A stretch of DNA of 31,609 bases from Candidatus Woesearchaeota archaeon (GTDB lineage Archaea > Nanobdellota > Nanobdellia > SCGC-AAA011-G17 > JACQNH01): NCBI GenBank assembly GCA_016203175.1, contig JACQNH010000026.1, forward strand, positions 1-31,609, written 5' to 3'. Under the pieces are notes generated by a model, which was not told where the DNA came from, searched no databases, and worked only from the letters and a program-made list of their open reading frames with translations. Positions 7,462-15,198 of the stretch are shown piece after piece. Numbering within the stretch: position 1 is the first letter of the stretch; the number at the start of each line of letters is the position of its first letter. Position numbers and translations under genes: made by a program.

Positions 7462-7776
7462 TTACAGTTTTTTCTTTTGAAATCCCATTATCAAAGGTAA
7501 TTCTCCAGTTTCTTTTTTAATCTCCAATACTCTATGTAATAATTGATCTAAAATTGCATAGTGCTCCATAAAATAAAAGATCTCTTTGCTATTATCATTT
7601 AACACAGGAAATCTATCCCTTATCTCTTTTTTAACCTCAATTTTTCTTCTTGTGGTGTTATATTTTTGAACATTTCCTGAAACAAAAACATTGAAATTTA
7701 CATCTTTAAAGAAGCTGTTACTCTCTAAAATAACATCCCTCTTTCTAAATTCCTCTCTTTTATTTATCTTATACAT
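7462..7776 (-). CDS. hypothetical protein, 104 residues
   Basis: Not recognised. A soluble, strongly basic and charged protein (many Lys, Arg and Glu) without Cys or membrane segments. The first half is beta/charged, and the second half has a helical stretch near FYFMEHYAILDQLLHRVLEI. It is read divergently from the winged-helix/ThyA-like operon. Its TATA box (minus-strand TTTATATATTC, about 7801-7811) gives a nearly leaderless mRNA starting about 6 bases before the ATG. The dyad at 7835-7857 lies between the two divergent promoters, so it may be co-regulated with that operon. Confidence 0.6.
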   Translation of the reverse strand: MYKINKREEFRKRDVILESNSFFKDVNFNVFVSGNVQKYNTTRRKIEVKKEIRDRFPVLNDNSKEIFYFMEHYAILDQLLHRVLEIKKETGELPLIMGFQKKKL

Positions 7777-7834
7777 TAAAAATAATTAATAAGGAATAGA
7801 ATATATAAACCTTATTTGCTAAAATTCTTGAATC

Positions 7835-7857
7835 TGTTTCAAAAAATTCCTGAAACA
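7835..7857. promoter_or_regulatory. dyad between divergent promoters (operator candidate)
   Basis: TGTTTC (7835-7840) and GAAACA (7852-7857) are perfect inverted half-sites 11 bases apart. They are placed between the leftward TATA (about 7801-7811) and the rightward TATA (TTTATAACT, about 7867-7875). The first gene of the rightward operon encodes a winged-helix domain, so autoregulation is the obvious hypothesis. Confidence 0.45.
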
Positions 7858-7903
7858 AAACAAAAGGTTTATAACTCTGTAAAATACTATAAAGAGAGGG
7901 CTC

Positions 7904-9484
7904 ATGGACGATAAAAAGCTCGAAATTTCGGATTTATTCAAAAGAAACGCAGGAGAAGAGATTTCTACATCTACTATTATTCAAAAAATCTACCTAGAAG
8001 AATTTTCAAAGATAGATGCAATCTTAAAAGATAAATTCTCAGATGAAAGAAAAAAGAGAAATGTAAAAGTTGAATTGGCAAAACTCCATAGAAAAACATT
8101 ATACTACTTAAAAGTTTTACAGAATGAAAATTTAATAAAAGAAACAAAAACAGGGATTAAAAACGAAAAATCTTTTACTTTAAACCTAGATTTAATTACA
8201 AATAACTTAGATGAAAAAATCCCTATAGTTCCAATAGAAGGTTACTTAGAAAGAGGTATAACTCACAGACTGGATAATGCAAGTTGGGCTGATAGAATAA
8301 ACTCAATTTTAATAGAAGCTAATGTCCTAGAAAATTTAAATGAGTTAAATAAATTATCAACAGTTTGTATGAAGGGTATTAATGACGTTATCGGAATAAA
8401 CGATTTTGAATCGCAAATTAATAAAGATACTTTACTATTCTTAAAAAAATTAAACATGAGATGCGAAGATTATGGTAAAAAATCTTGTTTAATAATAGAT
8501 CTAACAAATGTAGTTAACTCAGAAAATATATCTAATTTAATTTCTGAAGCCTTAAAATCAAAGCTGGACAAATTAACATTTATCTTTGATGTCCAACCAA
8601 GAGAATTTCAGGATAATCAGGAATTTTTTGAAAGTATAGTAAAACTATATCAGAAATATGGAAAAAATTTTTATATTAAAAATCAGGCAATACATAAAGC
8701 GCCTTACATAGCGGGAAGAGCCGGTCCTTATACATTTTCAGAAAGAGAGTGGGAAGAATACAAAAGAGAGTTATATGGAAAATTAAAAGGTTTAGTAATA
8801 GGCCAAAGCACAGTAATGATTGATACAGACCATTTTATTAATGAAAATCAATTTAATGAAGAAGAATTAAAAAGGTTAATTAAAAAGGTTGTAGAATCAT
8901 TTTTAATAATAAACTCAATGCAAAGAAGAAAAGCAGAAAATTACTTTAATGGTTTCATAAAATATAATTCCCAGCCAAAAGAAATTTTACATTTATCAAA
9001 AAATTATATAAGATTCTGGAATTATGGCTGGAAAAGAAAAACATTGAATCAGGAATTTTTGCTTGAGGCAATAAAAAGTGCAAAAGAATTGGTAAATCAA
9101 TTTTGTGTTTATGAAGAAACAATCTATAAAAGCTGCGGTATGCCAATAAGATTTAGAACCTCATTTTCATGCGCTTTTGAAGAATTTATAAAAACATTCT
9201 TCTCGCAGAAAAAATATCCTGAATTTTACATAGAAAACTTAAAAGATTTCTATGATCCTAGAATAAAAGAGATATTAAGAACAAAAGAAAACCTATTTGA
9301 AATTTTTGATGGGGGAGACTTAATATCGTTTTATAAAAGGTCCAATAACAGCCAAGAAGATATAATGAGGGAAATCTCATTTGTTTTAGGAACATATAGA
9401 CTTCCATTTTTTAGGTATAGCTTCTTACAAAAATCAGAATCAGATCAAACTTTAATGAGGTACATATATGGAAATAATTCATGA
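7904..9484 (+). CDS. winged-helix protein of unknown function, partner of ThyA-like protein
   Basis: A 526-residue protein I do not recognise. The N-terminus (about 40-95) looks like a winged helix, with the turn HRKTLYYLKVLQNENLIKE followed by a basic wing and a strand. The remaining ~430 residues form one or more alpha/beta domains with strands such as CLIIDLTNVV and LTFIFDVQ and the distinctive stretches PYIAGRAGPYTFSE and GQSTVMIDTDHF. No Walker, SAM or metal-cluster motif is evident. The mRNA is nearly leaderless, with TATA near 7867-7875. The next gene, a thymidylate-synthase-fold protein without its catalytic Cys, overlaps by 17 bases, so the two are produced together and probably interact. 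A nucleotide-sensing regulator or a nucleotide-modifying enzyme is a guess. Confidence 0.7.
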   Translation: MDDKKLEISDLFKRNAGEEISTSTIIQKIYLEEFSKIDAILKDKFSDERKKRNVKVELAKLHRKTLYYLKVLQNENLIKETKTGIKNEKSFTLNLDLITNNLDEKIPIVPIEGYLERGITHRLDNASWADRINSILIEANVLENLNELNKLSTVCMKGINDVIGINDFESQINKDTLLFLKKLNMRCEDYGKKSCLIIDLTNVVNSENISNLISEALKSKLDKLTFIFDVQPREFQDNQEFFESIVKLYQKYGKNFYIKNQAIHKAPYIAGRAGPYTFSEREWEEYKRELYGKLKGLVIGQSTVMIDTDHFINENQFNEEELKRLIKKVVESFLIINSMQRRKAENYFNGFIKYNSQPKEILHLSKNYIRFWNYGWKRKTLNQEFLLEAIKSAKELVNQFCVYEETIYKSCGMPIRFRTSFSCAFEEFIKTFFSQKKYPEFYIENLKDFYDPRIKEILRTKENLFEIFDGGDLISFYKRSNNSQEDIMREISFVLGTYRLPFFRYSFLQKSESDQTLMRYIYGNNS

Positions 9485-10124
9485 AATTGCAATGGATTCA
9501 TGGAAAGAAGCATTAAAGTTAATTCTAGATAAGGGAGTAGATTTTAAAGATGAAAATAATAGAATATGCAGAGAAATATTAAACCTTAAAATTGTAGTTA
9601 AAAAGCCATTCTACGAGGCTACAAAACCGATAAAAACATTGTTTAGTTTTAATGAATGGAAATATCCTCCCTTAGATGAAATAGCGAAAGTAATCTTATC
9701 TAATAATATAGAATCAGGCTACGCATATGCTTATGGCCCAAGAATATTTAATTTTCAAAATAAAATAAACCAGTTAAATGAATTTGTTATCCCTTTATTA
9801 AAAACCAGTCCAAATTCTAGGAGAGCTGTTATTAGCTTATGGGATCCTACTGTAGATTCGAATCTAATAAATAGAGAAAATCCTGGTTTAATGATAATAG
9901 ATTTTAAAGTAAGAAAAGATAAGTTAAATGTTACAACAATAATAAGAAGCAATGATTTATTTTTTGGATGGCCTGCAAATTTTTACCAAGTATTTGCATT
10001 ACAGGAATATGTTAAAAAAGCCTTGAATTGTGATTTTGGGATGATTACCACTTTTTCAACATCAGCACATATATTTGAGGACCAATTTAAATTTATAGAA
10101 AAGATTTTATCTAAGAAAGATTAA
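9468..10124 (+). CDS. thymidylate-synthase-fold protein lacking the catalytic cysteine
   Basis: A 218-residue protein of the short archaeal ThyA type. Phosphate-binding arginines R118-R119 (NSRRAVISLWD), RSNDLFFGWPAN (R160, D163, N171) and the His of STSAHIF (H201) align with E. coli ThyA RR126-127, R166, D169, N177 and H207. The catalytic Cys146 of the PCH motif is Gly140 here (ENPGLMIIDF). The other two cysteines (about 34 and 188) lie elsewhere. Thymidylate synthases and dCMP/CMP hydroxymethylases all need that Cys, so the protein should still bind a nucleotide but not methylate it by the usual route. It overlaps the winged-helix gene by 17 bases. A sensor or scaffold role is inferred. Confidence 0.75.
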   Translation: MEIIHEIAMDSWKEALKLILDKGVDFKDENNRICREILNLKIVVKKPFYEATKPIKTLFSFNEWKYPPLDEIAKVILSNNIESGYAYAYGPRIFNFQNKINQLNEFVIPLLKTSPNSRRAVISLWDPTVDSNLINRENPGLMIIDFKVRKDKLNVTTIIRSNDLFFGWPANFYQVFALQEYVKKALNCDFGMITTFSTSAHIFEDQFKFIEKILSKKD

Positions 10125-10546
10125 AGCCTTTTCTGAACTGCTTTTAAATACTTTTTATCCTTAGATCTTAAATACTTAAAAAAGAAATCAATAATTAACT
10201 GGCATTCTCTTTTAATCTTTTCTTTAGAATTATACTTATCCTTTAAAAACTTTGGTTTAATATTTTTGTTAAATCTACCGGATAAAACTTTAATATTTCT
10301 TGGTGGTTTGACTAATTTTCCTTCTTTATATTTTTGAAAATAAACCGTTAATAATACAGGTTTTTTATTAAGAAAAATAATTTCATAATAAGGCTTTCTC
10401 AGATTATTGGTATAAATCTCTACATCGATATCAGCATAGTTTCTTATTTTACCAAATGCAGTTGAGCCTCTTACTAAAATTAATCTTCCTTTAAATTTAA
10501 TTTTTATATAATCAAAAACTTCTTTTTTGTTTTTAAAATTTAACAT
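10121..10546 (-). CDS. minimal nucleotidyltransferase
   Basis: A 141-residue protein of the MNT/NTP_transf_2 superfamily. The motif GS at 27-28 followed by DID (39-41) in RGSTAFGKIRNYADIDVEIY is the signature of pol-beta-like nucleotidyltransferases: it binds NTP and two metal ions. Length and the basic C-terminus are normal for stand-alone minimal members, which often pair with HEPN proteins. No HEPN gene is adjacent. Its stop overlaps the stop of the convergent ThyA-like gene. A TATA box (minus-strand TATATAAAT, about 10571-10580) gives a leaderless mRNA. The target of nucleotidylation is unknown. Confidence 0.75.
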   Translation of the reverse strand: MLNFKNKKEVFDYIKIKFKGRLILVRGSTAFGKIRNYADIDVEIYTNNLRKPYYEIIFLNKKPVLLTVYFQKYKEGKLVKPPRNIKVLSGRFNKNIKPKFLKDKYNSKEKIKRECQLIIDFFFKYLRSKDKKYLKAVQKRL

Positions 10547-10584
10547 TTTATATTTTTGTAGTTGTTTATTTATATAGATTTCTT

Positions 10585-10591
10585 AAAAAGA
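10585..10591 (-). terminator. T-rich terminator of SRP RNA
   Basis: Minus-strand TTCTTTTTAAG directly after the closing helix of the SRP RNA, fitting an archaeal oligo-T terminator. The TATA box of the nucleotidyltransferase gene follows at once. Confidence 0.45.
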
Positions 10592-10596
10592 ATAAT

Positions 10597-10859
10597 GCGG
10601 ACGCCCCTCAGGTGGATAATAGCTAAAAACTATTGTTGATCCCAATATCTCCTCCCCTCCGTTAACCCATAAGCGCCATCTTTAAAATTTAGTGCTGCTC
10701 TATTCCTAGTCTGACACGTTTCATTTTAAAGTGACCGAATGGGGCAGAGGTTCAACGTTAATATTAGGCAATAATCACTAGTTAATACCGCCCATCAGGT
10801 TCAGCCCACCTAAAGCCCGTTTGTGGTATAGAGTAGGGCTAGTACTCCGCCTAGTCCGC
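10597..10859 (-). ncRNA. ffs: signal recognition particle RNA (7S RNA)
   Basis: A GC-rich island of about 263 nt. The ends pair (minus-strand GCGGAC at 10859-10854 with GTCCGC at 10602-10597), forming archaeal helix 1. The 5' sequence GCGGACTAGGCGG resembles the archaeal SRP 5' domain. The key evidence is helix 8 at 10692-10717: GTCAG, a GGAA tetraloop closed by UA/UA, then AGCAGC. This is the SRP54-binding element conserved in all domains. A TATA box 26 bases upstream (10881-10889) and a T-rich stretch downstream complete the gene. It is slightly shorter than the roughly 300 nt usual in archaea. Confidence 0.9.
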
Positions 10860-10880
10860 AATAATAATAGTAAATTTAGC

Positions 10881-10889
10881 TATATAAAT
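10881..10889 (-). promoter_or_regulatory. TATA box of SRP RNA
   Basis: Minus-strand ATTTATATA centred at 10885, 26 bases before the first paired base of SRP RNA at 10859. This fixes the RNA 5' end well. Confidence 0.7.
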
Positions 10890-10933
10890 GTTTAGAATCT
10901 AATTAAAAAGACCGCAGCTTTCAGCGAGAATGT

Positions 10934-11143
10934 TTAAATTCTTTTAAAACTTATCTTAGCATTTTGATTTTTAATTAAAATAAATAAAGAAAAAATAACA
11001 ATTCCTATACCAAAAATAATGTGTTTTAATTGATGTAGCTCATTTACAGGTTCTAAAGTAAGTTCATGTCCATGCGCTAAAAAGGCTATCAAAAATCCAA
11101 TAAACAAAAGAAAAATTCCAAACCAATATACTATCTGTTTCAT
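10934..11143 (-). CDS. small membrane protein, two helices
   Basis: A 69-residue protein with two hydrophobic segments (about 5-24 and 41-60) joined by a loop containing HGHE and ELHQLKH, histidine-rich enough to suggest metal contact but not proving it. The C-terminus is basic (KISFKRI), so by the positive-inside rule it faces the cytosol. It lies 32 bases downstream of the DUF4383-like gene on the same strand and is probably cotranscribed. A small hairpin, CGC-GCG, followed by TCTTTTT on the minus strand (about 10907-10927) may terminate this unit. No family recognised. Confidence 0.6.
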   Translation of the reverse strand: MKQIVYWFGIFLLFIGFLIAFLAHGHELTLEPVNELHQLKHIIFGIGIVIFSLFILIKNQNAKISFKRI

Positions 11144-11175
11144 CTTAAAATTAAAAAAAGGAAAAGAAATTAATC

Positions 11176-11514
11176 TTATTCCTTAACTCCATAGGCTACC
11201 CCTAAAGAGACAATACCTACAACAATGTGTAATACGCTAATTGTTGTGTTGATGCCGAAAATTTGCACTAAAAGGTCCGAAGCTCTTGGTACATAACCTA
11301 ATATACCCACAATAAGAGCAATCCATCCTAGCCATAGGTTAAAGGTCTTACCACTTTTCCAAACACCTAGTGCACCACCAATTAAGTGTAGAATATTTTG
11401 ATAAACATTAATTCCAAATAGACTTAAAATTAGTGGCTTTTGAATAAAACCCCATACACCTAGGACCAAAAGAACGACACCTAAAACATTTGCGTATGTC
11501 TTCTGCATTGCCAT
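11176..11514 (-). CDS. DUF4383-like four-helix membrane protein
   Basis: A 112-residue protein with four hydrophobic helices arranged as two repeats. The repeated LFGIN/IFGIN...LHLIGG/LHIVVG pattern (around 33-48 and 84-101) is typical of DUF4383 proteins, whose function is unknown. It has one of the best ribosome sites in the window, AAGGAGGTG, 7 bases before the ATG at 11514. A TATA-like TTTAAATA lies further upstream (about 11551-11560). The ribosome site is a perfect 7-base complement to the CACCTCC loop in the RNA at 15873-15960. Confidence 0.8.
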   Translation of the reverse strand: MAMQKTYANVLGVVLLVLGVWGFIQKPLILSLFGINVYQNILHLIGGALGVWKSGKTFNLWLGWIALIVGILGYVPRASDLLVQIFGINTTISVLHIVVGIVSLGVAYGVKE

Positions 11515-11609
11515 TACTTAACACCTCCTTAAAGAAATACATTAATTAAAGCCTATTTAAACTTTTTGACAAAATTTTAATAACTTAAAAGTAATATCTT
11601 TAAACAAGT

Positions 11610-12179
11610 CTAAGGTGACCATAAGGCATAAATCTCTTTTCTACTGAAATTAGGTTCTCTGTTCCAGTTAAAAAATTTATAAAATGGTTTATTTGTAGGA
11701 AACTGAATTTTATAGGACATTACCCTATCGTTCTCCTCTGTAAAAACTATCTTTATTCTATCTAATTGACTTGGATATCTTAGATTTTCTCGTGGATAGG
11801 GTTTAATATACAATTCAAGATGTCCTACTTTAAACGGATCATCCCTTGCAAGTTTAACTAATTCTTCAATTTCTTTTTCATCAGTTCTTAAAAATCTGGC
11901 ATAATTCTTTCTCCAATTTCTTGAATTTTCTCTATCCCTAACTGAAATTTGATCTGCAAATTCTGTGTTAAGGAACCTATTGATAAGGTTATAATAGTCT
12001 ACTTCAGTAATTGGATTTGAAATTTTTGCATAATCTTTTTTGTGTTTTGGTGTAGCCCCAAAATTTTCAGAATTTAAAAGCCAGGATTCATGTATTTTAT
12101 CAAATTCTTCAGCACTAATTAGTTCAAGGAATATTTTTGAAAGATCTAAAAAACTTTGCTCAGTTAATATTGCTGTCAT
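11610..12179 (-). CDS. hypothetical protein cotranscribed with hisS
   Basis: A 189-residue soluble protein without recognised domains. It has many aromatic and charged residues and no Cys or membrane segment. The first half is helical, and the C-terminal half is rich in beta-type stretches and ends FSRKEIYALWSP. Its ATG overlaps the hisS stop by 4 bases (ATGA), so it is translated with histidyl-tRNA synthetase. This may reflect only operon economy; no link to tRNA or histidine can be read from the sequence. Confidence 0.7.
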   Translation of the reverse strand: MTAILTEQSFLDLSKIFLELISAEEFDKIHESWLLNSENFGATPKHKKDYAKISNPITEVDYYNLINRFLNTEFADQISVRDRENSRNWRKNYARFLRTDEKEIEELVKLARDDPFKVGHLELYIKPYPRENLRYPSQLDRIKIVFTEENDRVMSYKIQFPTNKPFYKFFNWNREPNFSRKEIYALWSP

Positions 12180-13435
12180 TTTAATTTTTTAATTAAATCT
12201 TCTTTTGTTAACAATTCTTCTTTACCAGAGTTCATGTCCCTTAATTTAAATCTTTTCTTTTTAATCTCCTCATCGCCTATGAATATAACATAATTAATGC
12301 CTACAGAGTTAGCATAATCAAGATTTTTACCTATATTTCTATTCATTAAATCAATCTCTACCCTTAAATCATTATTTCTTAAAAAACTAGTTAATTCTAA
12401 GGCTTCTTTATCTCTATTAATCGAAATAACAAAAACTTCTTTTAATTTACTTTCAAATTTCTCTTTTTTTAATTTTAAAGCATCCATTAAAACATCTAAT
12501 CCAAATGATATACCAACAGCGCAAAACTTTTTTTCAGGATCTTGAATAAAATCATTTATCATTCTATCATACCTTCCACCAGCAGCTATAGAAGACTTGA
12601 TTTCAGACTCAATTAAATAAGCCTCAAAAATATTTCCAGTATAATAATTTAAACCTCTTGCAAGCTTTAAACTAAATTCAAAATTTCTAACATTCATCTG
12701 TTTTAAATAATTGAATAATGTTTCTAATTCCTTATAACCTTCACTGTTTTTAAATTCATTTTTAAGTTCTAAAAAATTAAACTTTAAATAAGAGAGGATA
12801 TTTTCTATTGTTTTACCATCTAAAAACCCCCTTAATTCATCTTTAATAGTTTCTTGTGATACTTTATCTAACTTATCTAATAACAATATAGTTCTAGTTA
12901 AATCCCCTAATTTTACTCCTGATTTAATTAATACATCATCTAATAATTTTCTGTTATTTATCAAAAATTTGTATTTTAAACTTAATTCATTAAAAATCTT
13001 ATTTGCCAAGCTTAATAATTCCGCATCAGCAATTAAATTCTTGCTTCCAATAGTATCTACATCACATTGGGTAAACTCCCTATAACGACCTAACTTTATT
13101 GGACCATCCCTCCAAACACTTCCAATTTGATATCTTTTAAAAGGCAACTTCATTTGCGGGTTCATTGTGATAAATCTTGCTAATGGAACTGTTAAATCAT
13201 ACCTTAAACCCAAATCCCTTCCACCTTGATCTTTAAATTTGAAGATTTCTTTTAGAATTTCTTCTCCCCCTGCATATTTCGATGCTAAAACTTCATAGCT
13301 TTCAAATGCAGGAGTATCTAAGGCATTAAAACCATAAATTTCAAAGTTTTTCTTTAAAATACTAATTATATAATCCTTAATATCTTTATCTTTGCCGAAA
13401 GTATCCTTTGTTCCTTTTGGTTGTTTTATTTCCAT
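12176..13435 (-). CDS. hisS: histidyl-tRNA synthetase
   Basis: A 419-residue class II synthetase that charges tRNA-His with histidine. Landmarks are PKGTKDTFG at the N-terminus, LRYDLTVPLARF (motif 1/2 region), FKRYQIGSVWRDGPIKLGRYREF (motif 2 with its Arg), the HisRS-specific GLNYYTGNIFE histidine-binding loop, AAGGRYDRMI and the motif 3 region GISFGLDVL. The C-terminal ~90 residues form the HGTP anticodon-binding domain. Full length. The gene starts 14 bases after tRNA-His on the same strand with no room for its own TATA box outside the tRNA, so it is probably expressed from the tRNA promoter and freed by 3' tRNA processing. Confidence 0.97.
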   Translation of the reverse strand: MEIKQPKGTKDTFGKDKDIKDYIISILKKNFEIYGFNALDTPAFESYEVLASKYAGGEEILKEIFKFKDQGGRDLGLRYDLTVPLARFITMNPQMKLPFKRYQIGSVWRDGPIKLGRYREFTQCDVDTIGSKNLIADAELLSLANKIFNELSLKYKFLINNRKLLDDVLIKSGVKLGDLTRTILLLDKLDKVSQETIKDELRGFLDGKTIENILSYLKFNFLELKNEFKNSEGYKELETLFNYLKQMNVRNFEFSLKLARGLNYYTGNIFEAYLIESEIKSSIAAGGRYDRMINDFIQDPEKKFCAVGISFGLDVLMDALKLKKEKFESKLKEVFVISINRDKEALELTSFLRNNDLRVEIDLMNRNIGKNLDYANSVGINYVIFIGDEEIKKKRFKLRDMNSGKEELLTKEDLIKKLK

Positions 13436-13448
13436 TTTAGTCTAAGAG

Positions 13449-13523
13449 AGCGGGTGGCGTGATTCGAACACGCGATCTCAAGCTCCACAGGCTTGCATGT
13501 TAACCAGCTACACTACACCCGCC
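13449..13523 (-). tRNA. tRNA-His (GUG), G-1 encoded, U73
   Basis: Minus-strand cloverleaf: acceptor GCGGGTG/CACCCGC, D-arm GTGT/ACAT, anticodon stem CAAGC/GCTTG with loop CTGTGGA (anticodon GUG), T-arm GCGTG-TTCGAAT-CACGC. A G precedes position 1 in the genome, so the His-specific G-1 is encoded. The base opposite it (73) is U, not the C73 expected in archaea and bacteria, giving a G-1:U73 wobble. No intron. hisS follows after 14 bases. A TATA-like TATATAAATAAAG on the minus strand near 13580 would give a leader of about 30 nt. Confidence 0.93.
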
Positions 13524-13782
13524 ATGATACCCCCCTTCCCCAATTTAGGATATTGTTTTTTCCACTTTAAAACTTTATTTATATACTTTGGATTACTCCA
13601 TCCAATCAACTTTGAATATAAAGCTAACCTTCTATACCAGTTACGATTATTTATAAATTCATAACTATCAAAATCTAAAGAATTACTCGTGATGAATATA
13701 ATCAACTCTTGTTATCATTTTTTAAAATAAGAATTTACAGTTTATAAAGGTTTTTAAAGGCGTTCGGCTTAGTTTTTGATAA

Positions 13783-13877
13783 GGGCCCATAGCTCAATTT
13801 GGATAGACATAAAAAATATGGTCTTAAGCACCGTCGTCCTAAGGCGGGGGTTGGGGGTTCAAATCCCCTTGGGCCCG
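13783..13877 (+). tRNA. tRNA-Arg (CCU) with a 20-nt intron in the D-arm
   Basis: Acceptor GGGCCCA/TGGGCCC, anticodon stem CCGTC/GGCGG with loop GTCCTAA (anticodon CCU, codon AGG), T-arm GGGGG-TTCAAAT-CCCCT and discriminator G. Read straight, the D-stem fails. Removing 13807-13826 restores GCTC/GAGC and a normal 75-nt tRNA. A T-rich A-box-like TTTTTAAAGG (13751-13760) is the likely TATA. Its last 19 bases overlap the 3' end of the U32 gene on the other strand. Confidence 0.9.
13807..13826 (+). other. tRNA-Arg intron, position 22/23
   Basis: A 20-nt intron. The fold shows inner helix CATA/TATG with an AAAAA loop, 3-base bulges AG^A and TA^A, and a weak 4-bp helix GGAU/GUCU between them. Cutting after the second base of each bulge, the rule for archaeal bulge-helix-bulge sites, yields exactly the ends needed to rebuild the D-stem. 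The outer helix is missing, a relaxed site. Confidence 0.75.
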
Positions 13878-15124
13878 GATTTCACTCTTTCCCTTATCAA
13901 ATATAACTTATCTTTTTTTCTAATCTTTTCTTGAATTGGTATAGTGATCATATCCCCTTTATTTGCAATAGTCGCTGGTTTATCATTAACAAACATATTA
14001 TCAACTTTTGCTTCAACTATACCTGTTGTTGGACCTGTTATTTGAATTTTATCTCCAATTTTCAAAAAATTAGCAGTAATAAAAAAAAGACCGATCTTCT
14101 TTTTTGAAAAATAATTAGTTACATTACCAATAAAAAATCTTTCATTTACCGCTTGAGAACCAAAACTACCTGCCCATTCCCCTAATTTTTTGCCTAGATA
14201 ATAGCCGCCATGCCAAAATCCACGATTATACACTTTACTTAACTCTTGCTCCCATTTTTTAATTCTATTCAAAGTATAAGAATTATTAAAATAGCTGTCA
14301 ATTGCTTCTCTATAAACCTTCACAACAGTATAAACATAATCTTCTTTTCTAGCCCTGCCTTCAATCTTTAAAACAGATATTCCTGAGTTTAATATTTTAT
14401 CTAGAAATCTTATTGTACATAAATCCTTAGGAGACATGATATACTTATTTTCAACTTTTAGTTCATCACCAGTTTCATCATCAATCAAACGATAGGCCCT
14501 TCTGCAGTTTTGTACACAAACTCCCCTATTGGCAGAAGCATTAAACGTTGCTAAACTCATATAACACTTGCCTGCAATCGAGACGCATAAAGCACCATGT
14601 GCAAATATTTCTATCTTTACTATACTACCGCTTGGACCTTTAATTTTCTGGTTCTTAATTTCAAAACAAATCTTTCTAATTTGATCTAAGGTTAACTCTC
14701 TTGCCAATACAATTACATCTGCATATTTAGAATAAAACTTAACAGCTTCAATATTAGAAATATTAGCTTGTGTCGAGATATGTAGGTTTAAGCCTATTGA
14801 TCTTGCATACTGTAAAACAGAGCTATCATTTGCTATTATGGCATCAACACCTGTTCTTTTAGCTGAATCGCAGATCTTTTTCATTAATTTGAAGTCATTA
14901 TCATAAATAATAGTGTTTAAAGTCAAATAGCATTTAATATTATTTTTTTTACATATATTAACCACTTTCTTTATATCGTTTAAGGTAAAATTATTAGCCC
15001 CGCTTGCCCTCATATTCAAATTGCTTACTCCAAAATAAACAGAATCAGCGCCTGCTTTAATTGCAGATATTAAAGATTCAAATGACCCTGCAGGAGCCAT
15101 TAATTCAATATTATCACTTTTCAT
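13859..15124 (-). CDS. peptidase U32 family protein (RNA hydroxylation type)
   Basis: A 421-residue protein. An N-terminal TIM-barrel-like domain begins APAGSFESLISAIKAGADSVYFG, the usual U32 opening. The diagnostic region is FAHGALCVSIAGKC followed by SANRGVCVQNCR, providing four cysteines for an Fe-S cluster, then KIEGRARKEDYV. Bacterial relatives (TrhP/RlhA) use this cluster and prephenate to hydroxylate RNA, so a tRNA or rRNA modification role is likelier than peptidase (established for the family, inferred here). The C-terminal ~80 residues form a beta-rich domain. Its last six codons (GPKGI and stop) lie on the reverse complement of the tRNA-Arg 3' end, a 19-base antisense overlap. Divergent from nth. 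Confidence 0.9.
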   Translation of the reverse strand: MKSDNIELMAPAGSFESLISAIKAGADSVYFGVSNLNMRASGANNFTLNDIKKVVNICKKNNIKCYLTLNTIIYDNDFKLMKKICDSAKRTGVDAIIANDSSVLQYARSIGLNLHISTQANISNIEAVKFYSKYADVIVLARELTLDQIRKICFEIKNQKIKGPSGSIVKIEIFAHGALCVSIAGKCYMSLATFNASANRGVCVQNCRRAYRLIDDETGDELKVENKYIMSPKDLCTIRFLDKILNSGISVLKIEGRARKEDYVYTVVKVYREAIDSYFNNSYTLNRIKKWEQELSKVYNRGFWHGGYYLGKKLGEWAGSFGSQAVNERFFIGNVTNYFSKKKIGLFFITANFLKIGDKIQITGPTTGIVEAKVDNMFVNDKPATIANKGDMITIPIQEKIRKKDKLYLIRERVKSGPKGI

Positions 15125-15198
15125 AAAATATAAACAATTAAAACATTTAAAAATATATGCTTAAAAACTAATATAAACCCATAACCTACTTTGAAATA

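Noticed and set aside
13508..13718. A 65-residue leftward frame rich in Trp, Tyr and Lys just upstream of tRNA-His.
   Set aside because: It starts with TTG, runs into the tRNA and contains the probable tRNA TATA box. A better ATG at 13718 is in another frame (MITRVDYIHHE, then stop). At most a frameshifted remnant.
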